This document shows positions 35,959 through 50,850 of a stretch of DNA of 64,000 nt, piece by piece. Both the position numbers and the translations under genes were made by a program. The notes beneath the pieces are model-generated. The model saw only the letters and a list, made by a program, of their open reading frames with translations. It did not search any database and was not told the DNA's origin. The first letter of the stretch is position 1; each line of letters opens with the position of its first letter. The DNA is taken from NCBI RefSeq assembly GCF_037975245.1, contig NC_092572.1, positions 33,205,989-33,269,988 on the forward strand. Direction: 5' to 3'. This stretch comes from Apostichopus japonicus. Lineage: Eukaryota > Echinodermata > Holothuroidea > Aspidochirotida > Stichopodidae.

Positions 35959-38900
35959 ATTGTTAATGGGCAGGGTCAAGCGGTAACGGAGGGACATTTG
36001 ACTGTATTCCTTACACATTTTGTCTCTCTTTGCATTACTTTGAGGGAGTACAGTATGTTGCAATTTCTTGTGTGGTTATCTTGACAGGTAGATACTAGCT
36101 TCATGCCCATAAACTTAATTCTTGTGGCTGTTACTGTAGGATTCAATATTTGTATTGCTATTGGATTAAAAGTTATATTACTTAGGGAAACATTAACATT
36201 AAGAACATTAAACCAACAGCTATGTTCACCAAATCATGAGCAATTTTAGTGGTTAATAAAAATGTAAGAAAAAATAGAAAGAAATTGATTAAAACAACAA
36301 GTTTAAACAGAACACTCTTCATCATTTAGCACTCTCTAACTGTATTATTATTAACTGTTGGGGGGGGGGGGGCTGGTGGCTAGTGCACTTCAAAACAAGT
36401 CAGTAAATCACATATTTACAGTAGACAGTTCACAGGTACTGTACTGTACCATGTGCAGAAATTTCATTACAGTACAGTGCTGTAATTTCGTTACAGTGCT
36501 GAGGTAACCTCTAACTTTAATGATTAAACCATACTGTAATTATGCAGTGCTATTATAACAATTTAACAACTATCCACAATAATAATACGAAAAAATTTTG
36601 ATACATTACATGATACAGTTACAGTATCTACTGTACTGCAGAAAGGTTCAGTATGCCTGAATGTAATATTTGTGGATTAGAAACTGTAGTTGAATTAACT
36701 TCCTGTGATATTTATTAACTCAAAACAACAAAAAACAATATATTAAAAATAAGATCAATATTCCAATCACAACTATGCTTTGAACATGTCTGCAAACTTT
36801 TTCTAGTCTTTCTAATTCTGATCAACAAATTTTGAGTTTAACATTCTGAGGAATTTATTAATGTTAGTCAAGCTGTTGTTCTCTTCACATAAACAGGAAG
36901 TCAAAAATTCCATTCTTAGCACACAACTAGTTGCAAGTAAACTCCCACTGGCAGGAATCTGTGCACAATCTTGCAGTGAACAATTGTCCCTCTGTTACTG
37001 GTAACAGAGGGACACTACTTCACTTGTTCTTTACTATATAGCATAAAAAGTAGCTAACTCCTTGGTTTAACATTTCTTTGGTGGTTAACCCTAAGAAAGT
37101 GTTTTATACAAATTATGAAATTTTTCCAGCTTTGAATGAATAAGAAATTTTAAAAAAAGTATTTTTTTGGTAACGGAGGGACAGGTAACGGAGGGACAAA
37201 TCCGATAATTAGCAATAACTGCTAATTGACAAGTTATAGACATTGAAGGGGAATTATTCCTGTGATATGCATAATATTGACCAAGACTACTAGGCTGTGT
37301 AAGTAATCTTTCTAAGTCATCTTTATACTAGGAAAAATTTGGTTTAAAAAATATCCCCAGAATTCAAGAATTTATGGCATAAGAAAAGTGCAAATTGGCA
37401 TGTGTTATATATGTCTATAACTTTTAATTAAATTATTATATTTTTGTTCTGCAAGCACAGTGGTAAAATATAACTCTTTAACTATCTAGCCATACCACAT
37501 TTGACCATGTTCTGTACATTTCCAATTTCGACCCAATTGTTACATTTCCCTTGACCCTGCCCTAAAATATAACTAGGATTTACAATTATAGTCTCTGAAA
37601 AATAACCAATTAGTAATGAATGAGATATTCTTCCCTTTTTTTTTGGAAAACTGGAGAAGTATGTCATATTATTGAAACCAATTGAAGATTCCCATGCACA
37701 AACACAAAGTAATTAGGGTGAAACTGAACCACTGTATTCATGTACATTATTTGTTTTTTTTCAAAATGATATTTGATTTGCTTAGGTTGTACATTTTCAA
37801 TAGCATACAAATGGAATGTTGTTACAACTTCAAATTACAAATCAAGAAATCCCTGCATAGATCATGCTACCCCTGATATAGATGTCCCTTTTTGCAAATG
37901 AAAAAGACCTTACCTATACTACAAACCCTACCAAATTAAGTGTATGTGAATTGAACCTGAACCCCTCTAATATCATGTAATCACAGAGAAAAGAGAGTTA
38001 CCTGGCTAAGGAGTATTAAGCCATGTCACATCATTATAAATTCTTGTTCCAAATTACGAAAATGTCAATATCCTGCACTTTTTCATTTATGGGAGACAGC
38101 ATCATCTCATTAATAATACATGAGCAGTTTGCACCAAAAAGAAATTAGACAGATACAGCTAAATTGTGAACACAATGTCATATTTCATATTTGATCATAT
38201 TAAGTTAATGATCGTTATTGCCTTTTATCTACCAAACTTCAGTGTTAGCCTATTAGGGCATTGGAACTTCCTTTTATACCAATTTGCATTCAGGTTTATA
38301 TTACAAATTTGATGAGTTGTATTTGAAGTTAAATAATTTTTTCTTGAATTTAAAATGTATTGCATATTAAAACTGAATTGATGCAGCTCTTTTACTGTTT
38401 TTATAATTACAAAACTTTTACTATTCACTGAACAAAAAGTCAGAATTTGAATCTTCTACTAACGCAGATAGATTTTCAAAGTGGTTTGTAATTGACTTCT
38501 CTTAAAATATGTGTTACAACTGTCAGTAGTGAATCTAATGTGTACAGAATCTTGTAGTGTTTGCAATAGCTTCTGATGTCAGTTGGACTGTTATTGTACT
38601 TGGTGAGTGAACGGTTGAGTACATGAACCCTGTTGCATTTGGCGCTCATTTCAAAAAGAATAATGAGGTTATGGAAAGTACAATAATACTGCAACTGGAA
38701 GTTGATTTTGTTTTATGTGTGAAGTTGTTGTCTGATGACTGGTTGATGTGTATTAAATTTGACATTTGACCACAATAGTGCATAGGGGCATGTAAATGTG
38801 GTTGAGGGTAAGTAAAGGTGAAGTGTTTGTAGTTTAAATTGGAAACCAAGCTGGTTGTCATTTCTACATAGTTTCACTAGACACCTGAAGATGAAGTGCT

Positions 38901-39543
38901 ACATTTAGCAGGTTGTAGTCTGTTATTGTGTTGACATAAAAATAAAGCCTAGAATAATACATTCCAACCTGATGTACTGTTAATGCTAAACACCTAGTTC
39001 TACAACACTTTTACAAATTATTCATACAGAATATTGTCTTCACATGTTGTGAAGAGAGTATATAAATATGCACTGGAAATGAATGAAATCTTCATTGTCT
39101 GCAACTAATGAAAAAATATGCATTACAGCTGTGGTTTATATTGCATCTTCTTTCAACGACAGTTATGCCAGTATGAGCGTTTAACAAGTGGTGATTGTAA
39201 ACCGGCTATAGGCTGACAAGTATTCTCCTGTGCAATCATGATCTGATCCACTGCAGATGATCATGCAACATAACTGGTACAACAAACACATGTGTTTAGG
39301 ATGCTGATGTATGCACCAGTGTTTACAAACCAACTAATACTTGACTCACTTAAATTGCATTTTGCCTTGAATTTCATTACATTATACCTTGAATATTAAA
39401 AAGAGCCAGGATGATAATTCCAAAGCTCACAAAGTCACACACTTTGATAGATGATAAGGAATTGCAGTAATGGCTAATACTGCACCATTGGCAAATTATT
39501 GGTATTAGCAAATTTGAGACTAGTGGAATATTTCAGTAAGTGT
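35959..39543. other. Intergenic DNA with scattered short repeats
   Basis: No gene recognised. A G tract lies at 36360-36372. The motif GGTAACGGAGGGACA occurs at 35982, 37169 and 37184. A near relative forms a 30-bp palindrome at 36985-37014. Otherwise AT-rich and featureless. Confidence 0.5.
36985..37014. repeat. Perfect palindrome related to the GGTAACGGAGGGACA motif
   Basis: TGTCCCTCTGTTAC, a TG spacer, then GTAACAGAGGGACA. The left half is the inverted partner of the motif at 35982, so 35983-36998 could be a nonautonomous element of about 1 kb with 14-bp inverted ends (one mismatch). No target duplication was identified. Confidence 0.5.
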
Positions 39544-39552
39544 TATAAGAGC

Positions 39553-40193
39553 TTTCTGGTCACTTCGCCCAACACCCATTTCGCCCAACTGCCATTTCGC
39601 CCAACCAGCCTAATCATTTGGCCCAAACAGCCTGGTCATTTCGCCCAACCAGCATGGTCAATTCGCCCAACCTTGAAGGTCATTTTGCCCAACCATTGTT
39701 TTTACTGATATTCAGTCAGAATAATATAATTTTTTTTCTATTTCACTAGTTCAATTTGATTTATTTTGGGTTATATTACTTCATGGTTGGTAAATAAAGT
39801 GAGGTACGCTCGATATCGATCGGAGTCTGAACAGTTATTTCTGGTATAATGAGAGGATTCAGGTTACGCAAACAATGGAAGTTTTATTATTATACAAACA
39901 AAGGGGAATCGGTTTGGAGTAATATCACCTTTACTATTTCATTTCGTTGCCTATCAAACCTAACCCCTAAAACACTGATCCATCCTCAAATTTCCTTAAT
40001 ATTCGATTCGTATTTAGTAATGTTAACAATTCCCGAACGTTTCCTTTTCAAGTAATATATATAATCAAGGTTGGGCGAAATGACTAGGGTGGTTGGGCGA
40101 AATGACCAGGCTGGTTGGGCAAAATGACCAGGCTGGTTGGGCGAAATGGTAAGGTTGGGCAAAATGGTTGTTGGGTGAAGTGACCAGCTTCCA
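39553..40193. mobile_element. Foldback element with a 9-bp target duplication
   Basis: The flanks carry TATAAGAGC at 39544-39552 and 40194-40202. The arms are tandem TTCGCCCAACCAGCCTGGTC-like units on the left (to about 39693) and their inverted complement on the right (from about 40066), with ends CTGGTCACTTCGCCCAA and TTGGGTGAAGTGACCAG. The centre is AT-rich and noncoding. A 9-bp duplication is typical of Mutator-like elements; foldback forms of these exist. No transposase is present. Confidence 0.8.
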
Positions 40194-40202
40194 TATAAGA
40201 GC

Positions 40203-42730
40203 CCTAGCTGATTTCACAAATGTTGTATTGTACTAAAGTCATTCTTTGTAATGAAAGTTATACCGATTTTGGAATTTTATTATTATGCTATACCATAAAT
40301 GTTGATATAATGGCTTGCAAACATTCAAATATTGTATTGACTTTGTTATGAATTTTGAAATATATTTCCAAAAGTGTTGAAGCTGCACACAACTTTGTTA
40401 TATCCTATTTTTCAGTATATCTTGCATGTATACATTTATTGATATAAATATTTTGGGAGAAAAAGGTTGGAAAAGTAGTTTGGGTGGATATGAGTAGGAG
40501 GGAGTGGGGATGGGGGAGAAATCAGAAATGCATGTCAGTTCAATGATAACCTACTATTGCCACTAATGTATAATGAGTCTAATCATTATATTCCCTTCAG
40601 GTTCCCAGAAGTGATCTGCAGTGTCCAGTGATCATTCCATGGCAGGGATTTTCAAATCAGGGGAACCCGGGAATATGAAACTATTGTACTTTGCCAATTA
40701 GTTTTTACTAAAAGTAATGAGCTCCTCACATTTGGCGTAGCGAATTTCTTTAAAGGTGCTTCCTGTATTACTGCTTGTTATCACATTGATTATTCAGGAT
40801 TGGTTTCATCAGATAGATATCAGTGAAATGAAACTTGTGATATATATTAATAACCTAAAACCTAACATACATAATTTTTAAAATGAAGGTAATGCCTGCC
40901 TCTACCCCTTCCTTGGTATAACGTACATGTATCATTGATTATTCCTCTGCAGTACTAGTATTGTGGACTAACCTAAAGCGTCTCAAATATTCCATGCCCA
41001 TCTCTTCTTTCAATACACTGTAGTCTGTGGATGGAATATTTGTCATTTCATGCATAATTGTTTCCCCTTTGTGCTGTATTATTCAACACTTAGTGCAAAA
41101 CTATACGTCACCATAAATTGTAATTATTTAAATAAATTCTTTGGCTTTTGTAAGTTGCTAAGAGAACATTTCAAACAGTTTCTGACTGCATTCTTACAAT
41201 AATGCAGTTTGAAAAGCTTACAACAAATGTAATTTTAATTTTACCCTGTAAGTGTTGTTTTCAGATTGTATATCCTTTATGGTCTGTGTGAAAGAGGAAA
41301 ATACTTCATAGTCCTGAATGTCACAAACCGGGACCCCCCTCTCCCCCAACCTATTCCAATTATCAATAAATTGGCACATTTGAAAATTCATTTATGTTTT
41401 CTTTTAAGATATTAGGGTTTCAGCATGCTACTTGAAACTTCCAGGCTTTCCCATGCACAATATAACTGTACTATTAATGTAAAAAAGCATATTCAGGTCC
41501 TTTTGTGTGAAACTCCTACCATGTTTTGTGTCTGAGATACACGTCCTTTATAATTAAGCATGTAACCTGGCACATGAATTTGGCCTATTTGAACAAATTG
41601 GTAATTATTCTACTGTTACTCACAACGTAAAAAATCTAGGTGCATCTACTATTTCCCGGTTTTTTACATTTTCTTGACAGAGACGAGCTCTTATCAGTTT
41701 AATTGCCCACTTACAACCTCCCAACCCCTATCTACATGCCCTTCGACAATATACACAGTTTCCAAGATGCCAGTGGCCTACACTCAGTGACACCACTCTT
41801 TAAACAGAAGAACCTATATTATCAAGCAGTGGCAATGTTCAATCTATTAAAGAACTTTACCTCATATTATTTCATACTGCTTATCTTCCTGGCAACATTA
41901 TTGGTAGCTTCTGATGTCAACGAACAACAGGAGAGTGAAAACTTGGCAAAAATCTTCGTCTTTGTATAATGGCTTGCGTAAGCATGACGTCTGGTGGTGC
42001 TGCTGTGCTTTGTACAAATCGAACCCTATTTTTCTATTCGGTACAGTAACTACCGCGTCAACTGTAAATACTGTACTGTACAGTAAGAACAGGAAGGTGT
42101 TAGATACTTTTTAAGAAAAGTCTCCTGGGAAGCACGAAGCGCTAAACAACAAACCCAGTGATGCTCCCTTGACACACTTGCCTCAGACTGTGAGTGTTAG
42201 AATATCTAACATGTAATTGCATTAGCCACAGCAGGTACTGTCATTAGTGATCTGATAGGGTTACACGTATCAGAATAAATGATTTTTTTTTTAACTCTGA
42301 GAACATCATTGAAGGTCAACTCTGGGGACCGCCCAAAATTTTATATTATTTTCTTCTGTGACTGGACCAAAAAATGAATCCTTTGGGAAACATCGCTTTG
42401 GAATTCATTGGACATTTGAGTGAATACAGGGACTAAAACATGAACCTTTTATGCAATTCTTTGAGAAACATATAACTAAAATATGCAAAGGTGACCTACT
42501 TTCCCCCCCTAAAAAAACGTGTGGATGGGGGAGGGGTGGGTTAAGAAGACCAGTTCATACAACTTTATAAAGAATATACCTACAAATATTTTCGATATGA
42601 ATTTCAACATTTTATATTATTGAAATTTCTTTGGCCATGCATCCAAAGGTCACAGTTTAATTTTCTTACAAAGAGACCTTAATTTGCAACCCCCTCCCTC
42701 ATTGTGCATTGAAAAAATGTTTTAACAATG
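40203..42730. other. Intergenic DNA, no gene recognised
   Basis: AT-rich sequence with a few open frames of under 90 codons and no family signature, for example 41703-41969. Confidence 0.5.
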
Positions 42731-42893
42731 GTATACAAATAGTTTCCATTCGTGCAATAGTGCAAATATATTTCATGAGTTGTTCCATTCAACGAGCCGC
42801 AGCCGAGTTGAATGGAACAAATTACATCTTTTAAAGAATGAAATATTTGCACTATTGCACGAATGGAAACCATTCATTATTTGTTTTATACAA
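42731..42893. repeat. Short palindromic element
   Basis: Arms 42743-42769 and 42843-42869 are perfect 27-bp inverted complements beginning TTTCCATTCGTGCAATAG. Inner arms TTGTTCCATTCAAC and GTTGAATGGAACAA flank a GC-rich centre GAGCCGCAGCCGA. Weaker pairing extends outward (GTATACAAATA with TATTTGTTTTATAC). It is probably a MITE or foldback remnant. Confidence 0.7.
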
Positions 42894-43615
42894 CACCTTC
42901 AAATTTGGATATAATTGGATGTAAACTGCACTCATGCAACAGATTTTTTTAAATAGACAGGTAATTTCTGCTCTCTTACCATTGAAAAAAGTTGCTACCA
43001 ATAAAGTATAACCCATGGTTCTATTTCATAGAGTGGAATAGAGCGGATTTTGCATGCAATCAACGAGCAATTGACTAATCAAATGACCAGAATACAATTA
43101 GGTGTTGTATAATAATAGGTGTATCTATTAACCCAGTAATGTTTAGGTTGGTTCTCCCTCTTTTTATAATCTTGTTCAGTGAAAATATCTTGAGTGAAGG
43201 CATTCTTGCACTTTATACTTATGCATGTGCTCAAGTTTTTATTTTCAAAATGCCTAACTAGTATCTCCTTTAACAATTGTGTTCTTTGAATATTGTTTAA
43301 TGAGTATGACAGGAATTTGCATATTCAAGAAATTTTAAAATATTTCTTGACATTGAGAAGAACTTGCCATCATTTTGGTTCTGTAAGTCCTTGTCACATA
43401 AACATTAAGACATGTGTTTCCCTCATTTCTTATTATGATCTGGATTGAACCTCTTAAAAGCTTTTAATTCCCAGTAATTACACCAAATGGTCATATTAGT
43501 ACTGTCCTCACTGTTACTTTTAAGGAGGAAGGAGAAGAGATTTTTATGATTAACAAAGCAGATATGTTGGACTACCAGTTTGCAGTGGTTCTTGGGTAGG
43601 TGACCCTGTCCTGTT
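42894..43615. other. Intergenic DNA before the satellite
   Basis: No gene or repeat recognised. Confidence 0.5.
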
Positions 43616-46600
43616 GTCCAGTGTGATGGAATTACATTAAATCGCCAAAGGCGCAATAAGTGTTGTTTTCATGCTGTCGCCCTAAGTGTTGTGAAAAGAG
43701 ATATATTCACATAGGACAACTTGTATATATGTAATTAATTACTTAGTTCATTAAATTATTTCCTACATTTACTTTACAAAGGGTTACTATCAATAGTACC
43801 CATAATGGAGTCCTAACAGTGGTCCATCCAGTGTGATGGAATAACATTAAATTGCCAATGTTGCCCTAAGTGCTGTTTTTATTCTATGTCGCCCTAAGTG
43901 TTGTGAAAAGAGATAAATTCACATAGGACAACTTGTATATGTGTAATTAATTACTTAGTTTATTAGATGATTTTCTATATTTATTTTACAAAGGGGTTTC
44001 TATCAATAGTACCCATACGGGAGTCCTAACAGTGGTCCAGTGTGATGGAATATACATTAAATTGCCAATGTTGCCCTAAGTGCTGTTTTTATTCTATGTC
44101 GCCCTAAGTGTTGTGAAAAGAGATAAATTCACATAGGACAACTTGTATATGTGTAATTAATTACTTAGTTAATTAGATTATTTTCTTTATTTATTTTACA
44201 AAGGGGTTACTATTAATAGTACCCATACTGGAGTCCTAACAGTGGTCCAGTGTGATGGAATAACATTAAATTGCCAATGTTGCCCTAAGTGCTGTTTTTA
44301 TTCTATGTCGCCCTAAGTGTTGTGAAAAGAGATAAATTCACATAGGACAACTTGTATATGTGTAATTAATTACTTAGTTTATTAGATGATTTTCTATATT
44401 TATTTTACAAAGGGGTTACTATCAATAGTACCCATACTGGAGTCCTAACAGTGGTCCAGTGTGATGGAATAACATTAAATTGCCAATGTTGCCCTAAGTG
44501 CTGTTTTTATTCTATGTCGCCCTAAGTGTTGTGAAAAGAGCTAAATTCACATAGGACAACTTGTATATGAGTAATTAATTACTTAGTTAATTAAATTATT
44601 TTCTTTATTTATTTTACAAAGGGGTTACTATCAATAGTACCCATACTGGAGTCCTAACAGTGGTCCATCCAGTGTGATGGAATAACATTAAATTGCCAAT
44701 GTCACCCTAAGTGCTGTTTTTATTCTATGTCGCCCTAAGTGTTGTGAAAAGAGATGAATAAATTCACATAGGACAACTTGTATATGTGTAATTAATTACT
44801 TAGTTAATTAGATGATTTTCTATATTTATTTTACAAAGGGGTATTATCAATAGTACCCATACTGGAGTCCTAACAGTGGTCCATCCAGTGTGATGGAATA
44901 ACATTAAATTGCCACTGTCGCCCTTAGTGCTGTTTTTATTCTATGTCGCCCTAAGTGTTGTGAAAAGAGCTAAATTCACATAGGACAACTTGTATATGAG
45001 TAATTAATTACTTAGTTAATTAGATTATTTTCTTTATTTATTTTACAAAGGGGTTACTATCAATAGTACCCATACTGGAGTCCTAACAGTGGTCCATCCA
45101 GTGTGATGGAATAACATTAAATTGCCAATGTCGCCCTAAGTGCTGTTTTTATTCTATGTCGCCCTAAGTGTTGTGAAAAGAGATAAATTCACATAGGACA
45201 ACTTGTATATGTGTAATTAATTACTTAGTTAATTAGATGATTTTGTATATTTATTTTACAAAGGGGTTACTATTAATAGTACCCATACTGGAGTCCTAAC
45301 AGTGGTCCATCCAGTGTGATTGAATAACATTAAATTGCCAATGTCGCCCTAAGTGCTGTTTTTATTCTATGTCGCCCTAAGTGTTGTGAAAAGAGAAAAA
45401 TTTACATAGGACAACTTGTATATGTGCAATTAAATAATTAATTAGTTAAATTATTTGCTATATGTATTGTGCAAAGGGAAACATATAAATAATACCCATA
45501 CTGGAGTCCTAACAGTGGTCCAGTTTGATGAAATATACATTAAATTGCCACTGTCGCCCTAAGTGCTGTTTTTATGATATGTTGCCCAAGTGTTGTGAAA
45601 AGAGCTAAATTCACATATGCCAACATGAATATGTGTTATTAATTAATTAATTAATTAATTAATTAGTTAAACTACTTGTTTTATTGTCTTGCAAAGGGAT
45701 TTCTATAAAAAGTACCCACACTCGAGTCCTATACAGTGGTCCAGTGTGACAACATAGTATTGCATTACATGTATATGTGTAATTAATTACTTAGTTCATT
45801 AAATTATTTTCTTTATTTACTTTACAAAGGGGTTACTATCAATAGTACCCATACTGGAGTCCTAACAGTGGTCCAGTGTGATGGAATAACATTAAATTGC
45901 CAAAGTCGCCCTAAGTGCTGTTTTTATTCTATGTCGCCCTAAGTGTTGTGAAAAGAGATAAATTCACATAGGACAACTTGTATATGTGTAATTAATTACT
46001 TAGTTAATTAAATTATTTTCTATATTTATTTTACAAAGGGGTATTATCAACAGTACCCATACTGGAGTCCTGGCAGTGGTCCAGTTTGATGAATATACAT
46101 TAAATTGCCATTGTCGCCATAAGTGCTGTTTTTATGATATGTTGCCCAAGTGTTGTGAAAAGAGCTAAATTCACATATGCCAACATGAATATGTGTTATT
46201 AATTAATTAATTAGTTAAACTACTTGTTTTATTGTCTTGCAAAGGGATTTCTATGAATAGTACCCACAATGGAGTCCTATACAGTGGTCCAGTGTGACAA
46301 ATAGTATTGTATTACATGTATATGTGTAATTAATTACTAAGTTAATTAAATTATTTTCTTTATTTATTTTACAAAGGGGTTACTATCAATAGTACCCATA
46401 CTGGAGTCCTAACAGTGGTCCAGTGTGATGGAATAACATTAAATTGCTAATGTCGCCCTAAGTGCTGTTTTTATTCTATGTCGCCCTAAGTGTTGTGAAA
46501 AGAGATAATTCACGTAAGACAACTTGTATATGTGTAATTAATTACTTAGTTAATTAGATGATTTTCTATATTTATTTTACAAAGGGGTTACTATTAATAG

Positions 46601-48807
46601 TACCCATACTGGAGTCCTAACAGTGGTCCAGTGTGATGGAATAACATTAAATTGCCAATGTTGCCCTAAGTGCTGTTTTTATTCTATGTCGCCCTAAGTG
46701 TTGCGAAAAGAGATAAATTCACATAGGACAACTTGTATATGTGTAATTAATTTCTTAGTTAATTAAATTATTTTCTTAATTTATTTTACAAAGGGGTTAC
46801 TATCAATAGTACCCATACTGGAGTCCTAACAGTGGTCCATCCAGTGTGATGGAATAACATTAAATTGCCACTGTCGCCCTTAGTGCTGTTTTTATTCTAT
46901 GTCGCCCTAAGTGTTGTGAAAAGAGATAAATTCACAAAGGACAACTTGTATATGTGTAATTAATTACTTAGTTAATTAGTTTATTTTCTATATTTATTTT
47001 ACAAAGGGGTTTCTATCAATAGTACCCATACTGGAGTCCTAACAGTGGTCCAGTGTGATGGATTAACATTAATTTGCCAATGTTGCCCTAAGTGCTGTTT
47101 TTATTCTATGTCACCCTAAGTGTTGTGAAAAGAGATAAATTCACATAGGACAACTTGTATATGTGTAATTAATTACTGGGTTCATTAAATTATTTTCTTT
47201 ATTTATTTTACAAAGGGGTTACTATCAATAGTACCCATACTGGAGTCCTAACAGTGGTCCATCCAGTGTGATGGAATAACATTAAATTGCCAATGTCGCC
47301 CTAAGTGCTGTTTTTATTCTATGTCGCCCTAAGTGTTGTGAAAAGAGAAAAATTTACATAGGACAACTTGTATATGTGCAATTAAATAATTAATTAGTTA
47401 AATTATTTGCTATATGTATTGTGCAAAGGGAAACATATAAATAATACCCATACTGGAGTCCTAACAGTGGTCCAGTTTGATGAAATATACATTAAATTGC
47501 CACTGTCGCCCTAAGTGCTGTTTTTATGATATGTTGCCCAAGTGTTGTGAAAAGAGCTAAATTCACATATGCCAACATGAATATGTGTTATTAATTAATT
47601 AATTAATTAGTTAAACTACTTGTTTTATTGTCTTGCAAAGGGATTTCTATAAAAAGTACCCACACTCGAGTCCTATACAGTGGTCCAGTGTGACAACATA
47701 GTATTGCATTACATGTATATGTGTAATTAATTACTTAGTTCATTAAATTATTTTCTTTATTTACTTTACAAAGGGGTTACTATCAATAGTACCCATACTG
47801 GAGTCCTAACAGTGGTCCAGTGTGATGGAATAACATTAAATTGCCAAAGTCGCCCTAAGTGCTGTTTTTAATTCTATGTCGCCCTAAGTGTTGTGAAAAG
47901 AGATAAATTCACATAGGACAACTTGTATATGAGTAATTAATTACTTAGTTAATTAGATGATTTTCTATATTTATTTTACAAAGGGGTATTATCAACAGTA
48001 CCTATACTGGAGTCCTTACAGTGGTCCAGTGTGATGGAATAACATTAAATTGCCAATGTTGCCCTAAGTGCTGTTTTTATTCTATGTCGCCCTAAGTGTT
48101 GTGAAAAGAGATAAATTCACATAGGACAACTTGTATATGTGTAATTAATTACTTAGTTAATTAAATTATTTTCTATATTTATTTTACAAAGGGGTATTAT
48201 CAACAGTATCCATACTGGAGTCCTGGCAGTGGTCCAGTTTGATGAATATACATTAAATTGCCATTGTCGCCATAAGTGCTGTTTTTATGATATGTTGCCC
48301 AAGTGTTGTGAAAAGAGCTAAATTCACATATGCCAACATGAATATGTGTTATTAGTTAATTAATTAGTTAAACTACTTGTTTTATTGTCTTGCAAAGGGA
48401 TTTCTATGAATAGTACCCACAATGGAGTCCTATACAGTGGTCCAGTGTGACAAATAGTATTGTATTACATGTATATGTGTAATTAATTACTAAGTTAATT
48501 AAATTATTTTCTTTATTTATTTTACAAAGAGGTTACTATCAATAGTACCCATACTGGAGTCCTAACAGTGGTCCAGTGTGATGGAATAACATTAAATTGC
48601 TAATGTCGCCCTAAGTGCTGTTTTTATTCTATGTCGCCCTAAGTGTTGTGAAAAGAGATAATTCACGTAAGACAACTTGTATATGTGTAATTAATTACTT
48701 AGTTAATTAGATGATAATCTATATTTATTTTACAAAGGGTTTAATATTAATAGTACCCATACTGGAGTCGTAACAGTGGCCCAGTGTGATGGAATAACAT
48801 TAAATTG

Positions 48808-49192
48808 CAAGGGCGTAGGAAACAGGGGGGATGGGGGGGGGGGGGGGGCGCCAGCCCCCCAGTGAAAAATGTGGAGGGGCGGAAGTATCATTCCGCCCCC
48901 CGCTCCGCAAGTCAGAAAACGCCTTTTTCATTTCCAAATGAGAAAAAAATCTCATTTGGAGCACCAAATTGCATCTAAGTCCAGGTGAAAATGCAAAATT
49001 ATATACAAAATGGAGTGGGTGGGTTGAAGTGTGTTATATTGCACCAAATTGCATCTGAGGCCACCTGGAAATACAAAAAAATTCCAAAAGGGAGGGGACA
49101 CCCCTCCCCTTAGACCCCTCCCCTTAGACCCCTCCCCCAGGCCGGCCATCAGTCTTCAGCCCCCCGCTCAAAAGTACCTTCCTACGCCACTG
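48808..49192. mobile_element. hAT-type element, copy 2, inside the satellite
   Basis: Same family as 8735-9088. The 8-bp duplication TTAAATTG lies at 48800-48807 and 49193-49200; uninterrupted satellite units have it once (CATTAAATTGCCAATG). The interior has a longer G tract than copies 3 and 4. Confidence 0.92.
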
Positions 49193-49590
49193 TTAAATTG
49201 CCAATGTCGCCCTTAGTGCTGTTTTTATTCTATGTCGCCCTAAGTCTTGTGAAAAGAGATAATTCAAATAGGACAACTTGTATATGCGTAATTAATTACT
49301 TAGTTAATTAGATGATTTTCTATATTTATTTTACAAAGGGGTATTATCAATAGTACCCATACTGGAGTCCTAACAGTGGTCCAGTGTGATGGAATAACAT
49401 TAAATTGCCAATGTCACCCTAAGTGCTGTTTTTATTCTATGTCGCCCTAAGTGTTGTGAAAAGAGATAAATTCACATAGGACAACTTGTATATGTGTAAT
49501 TAATTACTTAGTTAATTAAATTATTTTCTTTATTTATTTTACAAAGGGATTTCTATCAGTAGTACCCATACTGGAGTCCTAACAGTGGTC

Positions 49591-50850
49591 CATCCAGTGT
49601 GATTGAATAACATTAAATTGCCAATGTCGCCCTAAGTGCTGTTTTTATTCTATGTCGCCCTAAGTGTTGTGAAAAGAGATAAATTTACATAGGACGACTT
49701 GTATATGTGCAATTAAATAATTAATTAGTTAAATTATTTGCTTTATGTATTGTGCAAAGAGAAACATACAAATAATACCCATACTGGAGTTCTAACAGTG
49801 GTCCAGTTTGATGAAATAAACATTAAATTGCCACTGTCGCCCTAAGTGCTGTTTTTATGATATGTTGCCCAAGTGTTGTGAAAAGAGCTAAATTCACATA
49901 TGCCAACATGAATATGTGTAATTAATTACTTAGTTAATTAAATTATTTTCTTTATTTACTTTACAAAGGGGTTACTATCAATAGTACCCATACTGGAGTC
50001 CTAACAGTGGTCCAGTGTGATGGAATAACATTAAATTGCCAAAGTCGCCCTAAGTGCTGTTTTTATTCTATGTCGCCCTAAGTGTTGTGAAAAGAGATAA
50101 ATTCACATAGGACAACTTGTATATGAGTAATTAATTACTTAGTTAATTAGATGATTTTCTATATTTATTTTACAAAGGGGTATTATCAACAGTACCCATA
50201 CTGGAGTCCTAACAGTGGTCCATCCAGTGTGATTGAATAACATTAAATTGCCAATGTCGCCCTAAGTGCTGTTTTTATTCTATGTCGCCCTAAGTGTTGT
50301 GAAAAGAGATAAATTTACATAGGACGACTTGTATATGTGCAATTAAATAATTAATTAGTTAAATTATTTGCTTTATGTATTGTGCAAAGAGAAACATACA
50401 AATAATACCCATACTGGAGTTCTAACAGTGGTCCAGTTTGATGAAATAAACATTAAATTGCCACTGTCGCCCTAAGTGCTGTTTTTATGATATGTTGCCC
50501 AAGTGTTGTGAAAAGAGCTAAATTCACATATGCCAACATGAATATGTGTAATTAATTACTTAGTTAATTAAATTATTTTCTTTATTTACTTTACAAAGGG
50601 GTTACTATCAATAGTACCCATACTGGAGTCCTAACAGTGGTCCAGTGTGATGGAATAACATTAAATTGCCAAAGTCGCCCTAAGTGCTGTTTTTATTCTA
50701 TGTCGCCCTAAGTGTTGTGAAAAGAGATAAATTCACATAGGACAACTTGTATATGAGTAATTAATTACTTAGTTAATTAGATGATTTTCTATATTTATTT
50801 TACAAAGGGGTATTATCAACAGTACCTATACTGGAGTCCTTACAGTGGTC
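49591..50850. repeat. 630-bp tandem duplication within the satellite
   Basis: The block starting CATCCAGTGTGATTGAATAA at 49591 recurs at 50221, exactly 630 bp later, with almost identical sequence (three units). It accounts for the difference between the two higher-order periods (2818 and 2188). Confidence 0.85.
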
